64,000 nucleotides of DNA. Source: Nomia melanderi (lineage: Eukaryota; Arthropoda; Insecta; Hymenoptera; Halictidae). Of the stretch, positions 32,958 through 44,879 are shown one piece after another. The DNA lies in the NCBI RefSeq assembly GCF_051020985.1, contig NC_134999.1, forward strand, positions 26,569,160-26,633,159. The letters are read 5' to 3'. Below the pieces are notes generated by a model. The model saw only the letters and a program-made list of their open reading frames with translations. It was not told the origin of the DNA and ran no database searches. The position numbers and the translations under genes were made by a program. Positions within the stretch are counted from its first letter, which is position 1, and the number at the start of each line of letters is the position of its first letter.

Positions 32958-34063
32958 AATCATATTAATTTAATTAGTTTAAAATTACACTTTTGTGAAT
33001 ATTCACGCTTGGAAAGATCTGCCGATTAATATCTTAAAGCCAAAAATCTATAAAGCACCAGTTACCACTATCGAAATACTACAATGCTATATTTATCAAT
33101 AGTACTATTAAATCTGTGTGACACCCGGTTAGTTCGAGCAAGTTTGACAATCTATTACGAGGGGTATTCATACATGTATTGAAACTGGAAGTGGTCACTT
33201 CGAGCAATCTGAAAGTAGGTAAGCGACTGGTACAACACAAAACAACTTGAAAACAAGGTCACTTGGGGTATATGTTTACATGAACTTTCATTCTTATTCT
33301 GGTGTATTGAATCCACCCTTACTGAGCTTTCCGATACTGTATAGTTACCAAACACAGTGTATAAGAAATTCTCACAGCATTACCGAATCAAATAACGACG
33401 AACAGTGAAAATTGACTACAAAACGGTTGTCAATATTTACATATTAACGTGTATAACATGTGACGCTGAAAACAAGATGATAGTGTCAATTGAATGGTAA
33501 TAATATTGTTCAACATAATTTGGTGTGGTACTTGAGAATTTCTGTAGAATTATAACAATATTTATAAGAGTTATACGGTACGTATTAATAATATATAAAG
33601 TATTAATAATTAGAACACATTATTCAGAATTCTAATCTGTAAAAATTTGTATAGCTAAGGCTAATGTAACATTTTATCAAACTTTGATTGAGTATTATAT
33701 AAACACTAATTGAATGTCTACAATAACTCGTAAAAGCATTGTTAAATATACGTTTCAAAGAATTAATTTACAACTTCTGTTAACACTCTAACGTTTGTTC
33801 TAATTTAGTTATCTTAATTACATTGTATCTTAATTAATGTTCTAAATTGTAACTAAATAATGTTCACTTAAAATATCTTTTTCACTCTAAATATTTGAAG
33901 GGTTACAATAAAACATTTACTTCAATCCTATTATAAATACATTTCAGAAGAATTACGTATTCCAAATAATTTGAAATGTTTTTCTAGATATTCAATAATT
34001 CAAAATGATTTTCTAGATATTTAAAATATAATAGGAAAATAATTTTAAAGTATTCTATTGAAC
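32958..34063. other. AT-rich sequence, small tandem duplication
   Basis: A 30 to 35-bp unit is duplicated in tandem at about 33967-34030 (tttctagatatt repeated). The 66-codon minus frame at 33155-33355 has no recognised domain. Nothing else. Confidence 0.4.
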
Positions 34064-34451
34064 ATAGGAAGCAGGAATTGAAAATATACCGAAAATAACT
34101 ATTTGAAGCTATTATATATCGGTTACGACTAAAACAGTTATGAAGAACCAAAAGAAAGTCATAATTCTTATTGGGTATATCGGTTCTGAGCTACTTATAT
34201 TGATTTTGGTTCCAGTTCTGTCTAACCGATATAATATCGGTTCTATATCAGTTCTATAACTGTTATTTTTCGGTTTTGAAATAAATACAGAACCGAAAAC
34301 TAGCATTTATAGAACCGATACAATATCGATTCTAAAGAATCGGAACCAGAACCGATATTCTAAATAAAAATTATTACTTTATTTTGGTTCTCTATAATTG
34401 TTTCAAAAACTGAAACCGATATCATAACTGTTTTCAACCCCTGATAGGAAG
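34064..34451. mobile_element. hAT-type MITE with 8-bp target duplication
   Basis: The 372-bp element (34072-34443) starts CAGGAATTGAAAA and ends ttttcaacCCCTG, an inverted pair typical of hAT elements. It is flanked by the perfect 8-bp direct repeat ATAGGAAG at 34064-34071 and 34444-34451, the target duplication length of hAT transposition. The interior is built from many copies in both orientations of the motif accgatat and ggttct, a self-complementary design. It is non-coding; the short frames over it (34112-34306, 34360-34581) are chance. The intact duplication suggests a fairly recent insertion. Confidence 0.93.
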
Positions 34452-34717
34452 GAAAATATATATTCAGAAGTAAACAATGTGCAGAAGTGAACGAAAAACA
34501 CACGATAAGTATATAGACAAGTTGTACTCTTGGTCTCATATGTAACCGGAAAATATGGCGCAGCCATACTTTATAGATCACCAGCTATCTGTTTTATCGA
34601 TAGTAAACAAGCGCGTAAATACAAAATGTGTGTATAGATTTAACGTCGTCTCATATCATTTCTCGTGTAAAAATATTAAAAATGAAATTTGTATTGCATA
34701 TAATAGATGTAAAAGTG

Positions 34718-34770
34718 ATGATAATAATAACAGTAATAATAATAAAAATAAAAATATAAATAATAACCTT
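34718..34770 (+). repeat. AAT-rich low-complexity tract
   Basis: Imperfect (AAT)n / (AAATA)n run. The 76-codon frame at 34555-34785 ends in an asparagine/lysine run because of it and is not a credible gene. Confidence 0.75.
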
Positions 34771-34955
34771 AAAATAATCAGTTGAAAATAATACCTCAAA
34801 ATTACTTAAAAATATTATGAAATAAAAAGAGTTGTTCGCAAAATTTAATTGCACATTCTTTTTATTAAATAAACGTATTAAATGTATTATTTGTCTGTAT
34901 AAATGTCTGACAAGTTATGACACATTATTATTAAAACTCTGACTGTAATAATATT

Positions 34956-35480
34956 TTAATGTCGTTGCTCCATACTCTGTACTAATTTCTCCGTGACATT
35001 TACATTAATAGCATGCCATACTTCTATAATTTTCTCTTTAAGTACTTCTTTACCGTTTTACCTCGTACTTCTTTAATCTCCTACCTACTTCTGACCATAA
35101 AAATGCTCGATAGGATTAATGTCTGGGCTTTGTGGTGGAGTGCTCAGGGTGTGAGGTGTATTATATAACGTCCATTTTTTTTATGATTCGAACAGCACAC
35201 CTCAGGTAGTTATTTTACTGGCAGTAAAAATGTGGTAACAACCATGTTTTTACACTTTGTATGAATTTTTTCTTTAATGTGTGTAAATATTCAGATTTTT
35301 TTCTTAAATTCCATCTGTAAATGCTAAATTACCAATACCACTGCCTGCAATGCAATACCACATCATGAAGTGTCTACGTACTTTTAGGCGTAAAATTAAT
35401 TTTTCCATTTCAATGTTAAGTGTTTTTCACACATAATATATTGTCTATTCGAGCTAAAAGTATTACTTTCATCAAAGAAT
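34956..35480 (-). pseudogene. Tc1-like transposase pseudogene
   Basis: Fragments in transposase order can be read on the minus strand from about 35480 to 34956, in more than one frame. First comes FFDESNTFSSN, matching the first-strand DES region of Tc1 transposases. Then MMWYCIAGSGIGNLAFTDGI, matching the conserved vMvWGcisa.G.G.L.fidG block. Then SPDINPIEHFYGQK, the hallmark sPDLNPIEhlW motif with the catalytic Glu. Last is VTEKLVQSMEQRH and a stop, matching lv.SMp.R near the C-terminus. The central D motif (qqDNdpkHt) is destroyed, and several stops and frameshifts intervene, so it is inactive. Clear terminal repeats were not found. Confidence 0.85.
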
Positions 35481-35489
35481 TAATTTTTT

Positions 35490-36370
35490 TCTCTTTTATT
35501 CCGCTAATATTATTGTGTATAGGATTGAAATTAAATTATTTGGATTACCTCGTTCTTAATTTTCAACTCTTCATTTGAAGTAACATCAATTACTACAATA
35601 TCATTGAAATAATTTATAATGCACTATTATAGTAATTTTAATAAAATTTATTTACTGCATATCTATGAAGAAAATGTTAACAGTTGCAATTTTTGAGTTT
35701 TACAAGTACTGAAAATATCAAATGTCTCAAGTATACAAAAAAGTAAATTATCCTGAATGATCACCATTCAAATAAATAAATTGTTGTTGAAAATTTAAAT
35801 CAAAGAAATATATATATCTTTTATTAACAACCGTCTAACTAACCTATCGTTCGAAATACTTTTATCGTCACTGTAACTACGTTCCAAACGAGGCACACGA
35901 AAAAACATTAATTTTCTGCAATTGAATCTGGTTTAAACCGGAAACAAAGAAGTCCACGAATACCAGTTTAATGAAAGCAAAACACGCAAGGTCTTCGCAC
36001 TTCTCATTGGTAACAGTTTCACGAGAAACACTTAAGAAATTTCTCTGAATTTATATTAAAATGATTCCTTATATCTTATTCCTTTTATTACTTCTTTTAA
36101 TACAATGGACGCCATACAGAAATTTAAGAAACATATTCTTACAATATTCATTAGAAATTACATTAGATTGTTAAGAAATTACATCTCATCAAGTTTAAGA
36201 TTGTTCAATATTGAATTGAATTAAGGATAATTAATATCGAAATAAAATTTGTCAAATATTAATCACGTTACAGAGTACATATTAACTCTTCAACAAAAGG
36301 ATCTATGAATTGGTTTACACCCATGTTACTTAATTTAATCAAATATTTATATTACACCTCACTAATTTCT
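35490..36370. other. AT-rich sequence, nothing recognised
   Basis: May include unrecognisable Tc1 N-terminal sequence at the left. No other feature. Confidence 0.35.
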
Positions 36371-36617
36371 TTAACCCTTTGTACTCGAGTGGCGATTCTC
36401 AGTCGCCATTTGAGAAATTGCAAGCAAATGATAGAATTTGAAATTCAATATAAAAATCCCGTATAATATATCAACATACAAAACCTTGAAGTAAAATATT
36501 TGCGTCCTTTAATTCATCCAAGATTTTCTTTCACGATAGTTCCAAGAAACTATCACCGATATTTCAGAAAACAATGAACATTTATAATGAACAACACTGT
36601 CGAGTGTAAAGGGTTAG
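36371..36617 (-). mobile_element. TTAA MITE, family A (copy 2)
   Basis: TTAA at 36371-36374 and TTAG at 36614-36617; ends CCCTTTGTACTCGAG and, inverted, CCCTTTACACTCGAC; 239 bp. The GGCGA..TCGCC hairpin (about 36391-36407) lies just inside the left end, so this copy is inverted relative to copy 1. Confidence 0.88.
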
Positions 36618-37066
36618 ACACATTAAAAGAAGCTCTGAAATTATACTGGTACGTAAAACGATCAGGGTATTACGAACAATTAAAATCGAAATTGATAAAT
36701 GATCTACCCATTGAAACAAAATTGAACGTCGAGCCTCAGAACATTAAAGGGTTATCAACGATCGCCTCGCAGACACAACGCGCTACGACTTCCGTCCTAT
36801 TCAAACATCGAAGAACACGAGAAAACACTACAATCGCGGAACAGACAAATGGCCGTGCAGGCCAGGACATAAAAGCCGGGATAGTCTATAAATTTTTCGT
36901 ACGATCTATCCGGATGAATATTTCACCAGCGGCTTTCGCTCGGAAAAAATTCCGTCATGGCGGCCCCTATCGATTCGATAAAGAGCCACGACTGAAACAC
37001 GAACTCGAGGAACCCCCGGGACGTATCTCTTCCCGGCTTAAGGGGGTAGACCACCCTAACAGATAA
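36587..37066 (+). other. 159-codon open frame over a MITE end and a GC island, not recognised
   Basis: The frame starts inside the family A terminal repeat and runs through AT-rich sequence into a CpG-containing stretch (about 36760-37050) with aacgcgctacgacttccg and atggcggcccc. The peptide is basic (KHRRTRENT, FARKKFRHGG, SSRLKGVDH) with no domain I recognise. No start context or homology supports it. More likely low stop density in a GC-elevated island than a gene. Just before the stop lies gggggtagaccaccc, a 5-bp stem hairpin. Confidence 0.2.
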
Positions 37067-37951
37067 AAAGAATAAATTTTTTTTGTATTTAAGTTTAAAA
37101 GAATTAAATTTCTTCTTGTATTTAATTTCTTCTTAAGTATATATAATATCTATGTATCTATTATATCTATTATATTATATTACGATATAATAGAACGTTG
37201 TGTCAACGTCACTTTCTAAAAGTTTCAAGACATGACGAAGTCGTATCAATGTATAAGGTTATGGATTATATTACAGAAAAATAATAGGTATTTACTTGTA
37301 TCTTTGAAACTTGCCGATACTAAATCTCCGAAACTATATGACAGATGTTATTCAAAGAAATAAATATTTGATATAAGGTATTTTGCAATGTACGATTTGC
37401 TATTTTTTTACTTCATACTGTTGTTTTTATAATACTAAACATTTTTAGTCGATTCTTTGTTGTATTTTAAATAATACATTTTTATTTATGAATGACCGAA
37501 TTTCATTTTAGGTAGTCCAATTCCCTGCAAAGATTGAGGCACGGAACTGTTTTAGAAAATGAGATTCTGAAACTAGCGAATAACATTATCATTCTATAGC
37601 ATATCGACTCAAATAAAAATTGAAATATTAAGCTCTCAGTCACAAAAAATTCGAATATCAATCTTAGAGTCACACAAAATTAAAATGTCTAATTTAGTAA
37701 TTACTTATTTCCACCTACGTTAACAACATAAATCAACACTACCATTTTGTTACAAATCAAGCAATCTTATTTTCCTATTACATATGTACAACAATGTATA
37801 ATACTACTATAGTTAATAAGAAAACGACGTTAAAACGAAGAGAAATAAAAACATATGTAGAAAAACGTAACTCTAGAATTATTAAATCCTATATAAAAGA
37901 AAGTCAGCATACAAAAACCTTATATCTATCACGTATCTTATCCGTTAAACA
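37067..37951. other. AT-rich sequence, nothing recognised
   Basis: A TA/ATC-rich tract lies at about 37140-37195. No gene or element end was seen. Confidence 0.35.
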
Positions 37952-38480
37952 TTAACCTCTTACACTGGAAATTAATTCAGTGACTTGGTAAAGTCTTGTG
38001 CGAAGAATCTTGTTTTTACCTATTTTACGCAGATGTATACACTAATTTTGTTCATTAACACGTTGAATATCGGTGACCCCCGATCAAATCTAATTATTAC
38101 AATATAATTCAGTGAATTAAACGATGATTATTTGCAAACTTTTTCATATTATAAATAATGCTGCCTAATGCGGTAACATTTAACAAGATAAACGTGCAAT
38201 AATAATAAAACGATTCAATGAAATAAATTGATATTGTATATAGATATAAATTTATGTATATGTATATAGATATAACATTTTGTTCATTCTGTGTATTTTG
38301 TTACGTGAAATCGTGCAGCATTCAACGTGTCAGTAATTTTGTATAAAGTGTTTATACCTTTCAAGACAATCTAATCTGCGTAACACAACAAGACTATCGA
38401 TGTGCACAAGACGTCATTGGCAATTTCGAAACAAAAACATCTCGACGCGCGTGGTACGTCTTTCCAGTGCAAGAGGTTAG
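37952..38480 (+). mobile_element. TTAA MITE, family R, split by a family C element
   Basis: TTAA at 37952-37955 and TTAG at 38477-38480; ends CCTCTTACACTGGAAA and, inverted, CCTCTTGCACTGGAAA; 521 bp, including the nested family C element at 38059-38329. Without it the length is about 246 bp. The 86-codon minus frame 38371-38631 crosses the right end and is not credible. Confidence 0.85.
38055..38333 (+). mobile_element. TTAA MITE, family C, nested in family R
   Basis: TTAA at 38055-38058 and TCAG (decayed) at 38330-38333; ends CACGTTGAATATCGG and, inverted, CACGTTGAATGCTGC; 271 bp. The interior carries a short duplicated tract (atgtatatgtatatagatata) that explains the extra length relative to about 239 bp. 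Confidence 0.85.
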
Positions 38481-38484
38481 AATT

Positions 38485-38880
38485 GAAAAAAAAAGATATC
38501 GCGGCCGCGTAAAACGATCCTCGTTCCCAGCTGCAACGGCGGATCGATTGGATCTCCTTCATTTGATACGATTTATTATCTGATCGCGCCGCGTGCGATA
38601 CGAAGTCTTCGGAGGAAATGGACGGGGGCAAGACGGGAAATGTATCCGTCGCGGGTTCGTCGCCGCGCGAGAGTCGATTTGTGCCGGTCGATGCGGCAAT
38701 TAATGATGTTCGCGGTCCCGACGGAGGAACTGGCTTAATTGGAGGATTAGTTTAGGTGGGAGTTCGCCTGTTTAGTCGTACGTAAAGACGAACACGTTCA
38801 ACGGCTGCGACGGCGACGTCTATCCGTTTTACTCGACACAATGGCTCGCACTCGAGAAACCGTCCATTTCTGTCGCTCAC
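38485..38880. promoter_or_regulatory. Strong CpG-rich island abutting MITEs
   Basis: Begins right after the family R element and includes CGCGGCCGCG at 38500-38509, then a dense CpG run (gatcgcgccgcgtgcgatacg, cgtcgcgggttcgtcgccgcgcgag). No supported open frame. It is a candidate host promoter or enhancer, or an unrecognised exon. It ends at the 0.6-kb element starting near 38903. Confidence 0.4.
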
Positions 38881-38902
38881 TCGTTTGCTTCCGGGAAAAT
38901 AT

Positions 38903-39500
38903 TGTACACCTAAATCTCTTTTTATGAGAATCTTTTTTACGCAAATCCAGAGTTACGCGAATTGAGATATTGAAAATAATTTCTTTTTGCATGCAAAAGA
39001 ACGTGCACGCAATAAAATCTAACAAAGAAGTATGTATTCGACAAAAACGAAGAAGAATTATATGTGTATCTGCAAAAATAACTAATTCATCGTTGGAAAG
39101 ATTGGTATCATTTAGAGTTTTAAGATTACGTGTATACTCGTCAAACGCAGTTAACTGGTTAAAATTTTCACAATTTACTTGTGAAATTTACAATTTTAGT
39201 TTTTAGAGTTATTCTGAACATATTACTTGATCTCGAATCGGTTAAATTTAGTGTTTGCATAAACAACACAGTTACAGTATTTTTTGCATTTGCATTTTGT
39301 AAGTGAAATAAAAATAAAAATTGCATTATAAAATTCATAATTTTTCCAGGAAATAACAAAGATCAGGCTATATGTGATTTACAAACTTTCGTTTCAGTCT
39401 TTACTTTTTCTATATAGTTTGTAGTTCTTTTTACGCGAAATCTTTTTACGCGTAATTTTTTAGAACATGCCTGTCGCGTAAAAAGAGGTGTAGGTGTATA
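38903..39500. mobile_element. 0.6-kb element with TACACCTA ends and TTTTTACGCG repeats
   Basis: Left TGTACACCTAAATCTCTTTT and right (inverted) TATACACCTACACCTCTTTT form the termini. Subterminal copies of tttttacgc occur at about 38934, 39427 and 39442, and inverted at 39474-39485 (tcgcgtaaaaag). The flanking duplication is probably TA but was not proven. A family D right-end fragment with TTAA at 39159-39162 lies inside. It contains no credible coding frame. Confidence 0.7.
39090..39162 (-). mobile_element. TTAA MITE, family D, end fragment
   Basis: Reads, on the minus strand from TTAA at 39159-39162, CCAGTTAACTGCG, then tttgacgagtatacacg, as in the left end of family D. The match fades within about 70 bp. 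Confidence 0.7.
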
Positions 39501-41524
39501 CTCCCCGAAATTTATATAAAGCAAGTGTATTTTCCGATAAAATTCTATAATGTTTCGTTACAGTGCTTGAAATTTCTATAAACTCACCACGTTTTCTGGT
39601 AAAATCTTATAATTATTCTGTACCAGGAATAAATTTATGTATGGTAGCATTATTAGAGTAATTAAAGACATATATAAGTACCTACACTGTTTGTAAAAAT
39701 GAACGTAACATTTGTATTTCAAGAGAAATGCAAAAACATAATCTAACAAAATTAATCACGAAATGTATATAAAGTCATTAATATTTCGCATAAATAAAGT
39801 AAAAATTAACAATAGTTTTTAGTTTCTTTCTATTTCAATACTTCATTATTATAAATAATAATTATTATAATAATATATTTATTATTATTTCTATGTATAT
39901 ATCTTTTCATTTATATACGTGATGTTCTGAAAATGACACTTTTATTAATCTTTTCCTGCCTCTTTATTGCATTAATCCGCGCCTCTCAATTTGAAAATTG
40001 CTGGTGTATTATATCATTTTAGGTTGCATTAAAAAAAAGTGTATTAGTTAACAGGAGTAACAAAAATAATATTTAAAGATAATGTGTAAAAACACAATAT
40101 AATACGAAACAAAATGCAAGATTTCTATAAAGTTACATGTTTTTTAGGTAAAATTCTTAATCTCTCTTTCTAATTCTCTGAGTAACTTGACAAATTTAAT
40201 TTGACACTAGTAAAAGTAGTCTTATTAGTAGGAAAACAGAATTGCGACAACAAACGGTTTTTCTATTAAACGCTATAAAAAACACTACACTTTGGATATT
40301 TTAAATATTTTCTCAAAATCTGTTCACTCTGTGCAATTTTGCATTTTCAAATGTCCTATAAATACATAAATATCTGCAGTCGAATCATTAATAACTTACT
40401 AGAAACAAAGGAGAATTTCATATTCATCTATATCCACAATTACAATTAATAACAGAAATGCAATATTTAATTCAAACTCAAGAGAATTTATATTCATTTA
40501 TTTCCATTAATTTTAATTTAACATCTTCCTCGCGAGTCTTACACGATATTTTATTGCATGGGATTAATGAAGTATAATGTAATGAAAATAAATTCGTTCT
40601 TAAGTTCTCGTAAAAATGAAATAAGATACTTTAATTAATCGAATACAAACAAAACTCGTTTAGTGGAATAAATAATAAATGATGCAATAAAATATGTTTT
40701 CTTAAATTTTATTTAAAACTTGTTTCTGTTTAATTCTTATGCAAGGTAAACTAAATAAATTTTTACAAGACCTCTTTGAAATTATAAAAAACACCGATTT
40801 TATTTTTTGTTTAATTAACAGCGTAGAAAGATTGATCATTTGATATAGAATAACATTTTCTAAGGTGACTGATGAAAGGAAAAACAGGATCCTCTCATTT
40901 ATTTTAAATAGAACAACATATTGATTTTTCTTTATATAGGTAGCACTCATCGAACTGAATAACTTATTTAGCTGAAGTACTTCATTTGCTTGAAGTATTT
41001 TTCTTTTCATTCTGAGTTATTTTCTCTGCGATACTTTTACTCAGAAAAATTTTGGGTAATTGTCAGAAAATTTGAAATAAATGTATACCAAATTAAAAAT
41101 CAAGGTAATTCAAGTAAAAAGTGCATTACCAAAAATACTATTTTATTTCATTCATATCTATGACAAAAAGTTGCAAGATTTTAAGAATATATAATTATAG
41201 AAACATTTACAGGAAAAACTTTCTTTATAATTTGTCGTTTCAAACATAACAAATTTCTGCAATCAGGATCTACAATAAAGATATCAATTCTCTGTTTTAT
41301 TCGAAAATAAAAACGAACAAAATTCCTACAAATAAGTGTAAAACCAGGTAAATAAAATTAGATCTTGTTTAGTTGATTTTTTAAATTTTAATTCAGAGGA
41401 AAAACGACTTTGACCACAATTAAATTAAATTAAATCAAATTTGTTTTGTAATCATTAAAAGAACGCTGTGTTTAAGGAATCTCTCGAATAAAATGATTCG
41501 GAAAACTCAATCTTCTTTTACAAG
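39501..41524. other. AT-rich sequence with a family B-like end
   Basis: About 40505-40566 reads, on the minus strand from TTAA, CCCATGCAATAAAATATCG, then gtaagactcgcg, a decayed family B left end. AAT/TA-rich tracts lie near 39845-39890. The 102-codon minus frame 40702-41010 is lysine/leucine/isoleucine-rich without a motif. Confidence 0.4.
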
Positions 41525-41989
41525 ATGATGTCTCAAAAATTAGAATCCCAGAGGTATTTAGATGAACTGGGCAGGTTAGCAAAGTACGGGTCTTTAAGCT
41601 CGAGTAAAAGGATCAATTATTCAACAATGCAAAACTTGCATACTGCATCAGAATCTATTTACAAAGTACTTACCAACTTCGCGTCGGAAATGAAGGGAAT
41701 TAAAGAACTTTCGAAAAAAGGGATCAAAAATAGTTTAGCCGTGCCTGAAGATGGAACTTGGAAGAAACGGGGATGTCTCCTGTTATTCGTAACGAAGCTA
41801 ATTGGAAAATACGCGAACAAAGCGATTGAGTCAATTGTGAAACCAAGATGTGTTTGGTACTACTGCAAGATGTGTGAAGTGCGGAAAAAGAAAATAGATG
41901 ACACAAATGATCCTGGAGAACGTCGCGAAAGTTGCGAAGGATGTTCGAGAAAAATGGAGGCGGACAATATTGAGGAAAGACGAAAATAA
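41525..41989 (+). pseudogene. Truncated Mutator-like transposase fragment
   Basis: A single open frame of 154 codons. Residues about 28-65 (SKRINYSTMQNLHTASESIY..) followed by LAVPEDGTWKKRG (about 72-84) and LIGKYANKAIESIVK match, from my knowledge of insect genomes, the block xLxVSGDGTWKKRGfsSLfGv.tLIGkys.kviDlvvKs of the Mutator-like transposase domain proteins (Pfam Mutator type) abundant in ants and bees. The C.mC..rkk / ESCEGCSRKMEAD segment fits the following Cys-rich CqaC..wkk and c..nh.GsagkMEvD region. The domain usually continues for several hundred residues (MEvDai.emF and a GDGDSKtf motif). Here it stops right after MEADNIEERRK, so the copy is truncated. SGDG has become PEDG, so it is probably inactive. 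No terminal repeats were found. Confidence 0.8.
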
Positions 41990-44605
41990 CATTTAGTGAC
42001 TTCGAACCAAAAATTATTAAGTCAATTTTATCAAAATTAACAACTGATTTATTATTCATTCTTATTTTTCTGCAAAAGCCATATCCATGATAATAATATA
42101 AATTTGCAGAGTTTATAATGGCATTTCGTATATAAATTACAACGTGGGAACCGTTTAAACAATTAATTATTCAGCAGAGACAATTTTCAGTCTGTATAAT
42201 TGAAATTTGTAATTTGTTATCGCAAATCAATAGCTCATAACTGACCTGTTAAATTTTAATAGAGAGAGTGATACGCAAACTGTATAATAATGTTTATTGT
42301 CTGTTAGTAATTTACTGATTCAATGGTAATCGAAAGTGTAGTCATTCCGCGAGCAATGATTAATTACTTGAACAAGTTTCGTAGTTAGCTTGAAATTGTT
42401 CCTGTTCCTCGATAGTTCCTGGCAATTATAAATCAGAATTATTGATTTGCTTCGCAGTTGTAGTTTTCTGTCCGTAATTTCATTGTTCGATAAACAGAAT
42501 AGCTGATTGTTAATCAACTCATATTTTACTTGATATTAAAACGCGTTCAAATTATATTTCACTTGCTATTAAAAAACTCATAGCGTAGTAATTTCCTTTC
42601 ATAATAACGAGCATAATATGTACCAGAATTTTCTTTAATAAGCGTGTACATAAAATTTGAATATTAATTAAAATTTACGCAGTGGACGTCTTTTGTTGCT
42701 CAATATATGTAATTTTCAGTTACATACGAAAACTAATGCTATACGCAAAACTGGATGCAATGATTTTATTTTTTGAAATGATGAAGCTTCATCACTTAAT
42801 TTAAGAATTGTGTTTGGGTTCATATTAATCTAGTACTAAATTGTAATAAAGCTGATCTGTTATTAAATCGTGAATGAAAGATAAACGAAATTTGTAATAA
42901 ACATAATAATCAAAAATGACAAAAATGTATAATACCAGATATTGTTATTTAACAAAAATATTCTAAAACGACCTTTCGAATGTATCAGATATGTATGTAA
43001 CTACTTAGAAAAGTTCATGCGTTGTTTCAATATAAAAACTAAATACATAGGTACAAGAATTCTTATGAAACAACATTTTATTCGTTAAAATATTCACCTT
43101 CATAGTCTATCAACTTTTTTCACCGAAATACAAGTTTATAATTTCCATTTTTATAACTAATAGTTTCTATCATTCTGGAAATCTATCAGAAACTGATGTT
43201 ATAAGTTATATAATGTACTGATGAACGTATAAGTGAAGATATTCTATTTCCAGGATTGAAATAATTTTATGCTGACCAAGAAAAGCTACTTACATTCAAC
43301 AACTCTGCCTTCCAATTACTTATTTGATGATAGGCAATGTCGTTATGAAGAAATCATTACTATAAATTCATATTTAAATCGTATCGTTCATAATTACTTA
43401 TTTTTATTGATTTTTCGGAAAAACAATGAAACGAAAGAAATACGAAATATAACATTAATTGAACTTCTCTTAGCTACATGTATAAATTGATATTATAATT
43501 AATTTCTGAGTTAAATAGTCTCAATTTCTTCCTATCAAACAATGCTTCTAATTTCTACAAGGAAAAGTAAGACAAAAATGATTTATACGTGTTGTGGGAA
43601 GCTTACAAATGTTCCATGAAGAAAATAAGTGGAATATGAAATAATAACGAACTGATTTCTTATTCAATACAACGTACGAACAGATTGACAGTGTTTACCT
43701 AAATTATTTATAGAAGCTGTGTTTACTCATTCGAATCACTATAGCCTGATATTCTTGAATACGTCGATTAGTAATAATAAAGATTAGAGTTGTTCATTGA
43801 AATGGTTCAACATGTACTTTACTTTCATTCTTTACTTTTCATTCAATCGAATTATTGTAATAAATTAAATTCTTTATAGATACGAATAGTGGTAGTACAA
43901 TATATTGTTCATGCAAGAAAAAGCTATTATTGTAATGTATCTATTCTTTAAAAAGGATATTATATCATACATCTATTATTATATGATTTTATATTACGAT
44001 ATATTATTACAATATAATATTTTTACTTCTCTATAATAATATATTTTTCCATCACTTTCAATCCAAATTTTAAATAGACTAATAAACGGCAAATATTAAA
44101 AAAAATTTCTGCTTTTTTGTAATGTCGATTCAAAGTTTTAAACGAAAATAATCGAATTTCGTTAAATTTCGTTGGCAGCGCGTAAAATTTATTTAACGTA
44201 CAGTGTGTGTACAGCTTCTAATTGTTTGCGAAGTAGATATAATGCAATTATAACGCTCGCGCTTCATTCTGTTTCCCGTTAATACGTCCATAAGTCCGCG
44301 GTAAAACCGCATCGACCGTGTGTGTACGCAATGTACACATGTGTCCAAATTGAACGCACGTTTCTGCATAAGCTCCTTTGTATGCGAACTAAATCCAGTT
44401 GGTGCTCGATTTCAAGCTACTTTCGATCCATAACCGAGCAGAAACTCCACGACGCATACATTTAAACAGTAATTGCGCCATTCAGACGCGTGACATCGTT
44501 TAACGCTGTTATTCACTGGCAGCCGATGAACGTAAGAACATCTTTTCTGTTCTCCGTTTGCAACTGTTCATTTGCAAACTTTCGAAAGTTTAGGAACTTC
44601 CTCGG
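41990..44605. other. AT-rich sequence; GC pocket at 44.15-44.6 kb
   Basis: No element or gene was recognised up to about 44150. At about 43940-44045 there is a TA/ATT-rich tract. From 44180 to 44600 GC is moderately higher, with CpGs (gtccgcggtaaaaccgcatcgaccg), possibly regulatory. Confidence 0.35.
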
Positions 44606-44832
44606 TTAACAGTAAAACTACCAGACAGATCAAAGTGACCCATTTCTGATATCTTTTTTTTGCAATTATTAAAAAGATAACAAATGTTTCTTTGGGAAAT
44701 TATTAAATAAATTGGTTCAGCAATACGAAAACTGAATTGTAAATTAATTAAAGTTTCAATAGATGCACTCTGGTTGTTTCTATAGAGGAATTTCAGCAAA
44801 TCAATTTAACTGCTCGGTAGTTTTAGCGTTAA
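44606..44832 (+). mobile_element. TTAA MITE, family H (uninterrupted copy)
   Basis: TTAA at 44606-44609 and 44829-44832; ends CAGTAAAACTACCAG and, inverted, CGCTAAAACTACCGA; 219 bp. It shares tttgcaattattaaa and atagaggaatttca with the split copy at 6.5 kb. Confidence 0.85.
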
Positions 44833-44879
44833 ATCAACAAAAGAATCGATTACTCTTTTCATTTTTATTTTCCTTAATG

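Noticed and set aside
36587..37066. 159-codon plus-strand open frame as a gene
   Set aside because: It starts inside a MITE terminal repeat and gains length from a GC-rich island with few stops. No motif or start context supports it.
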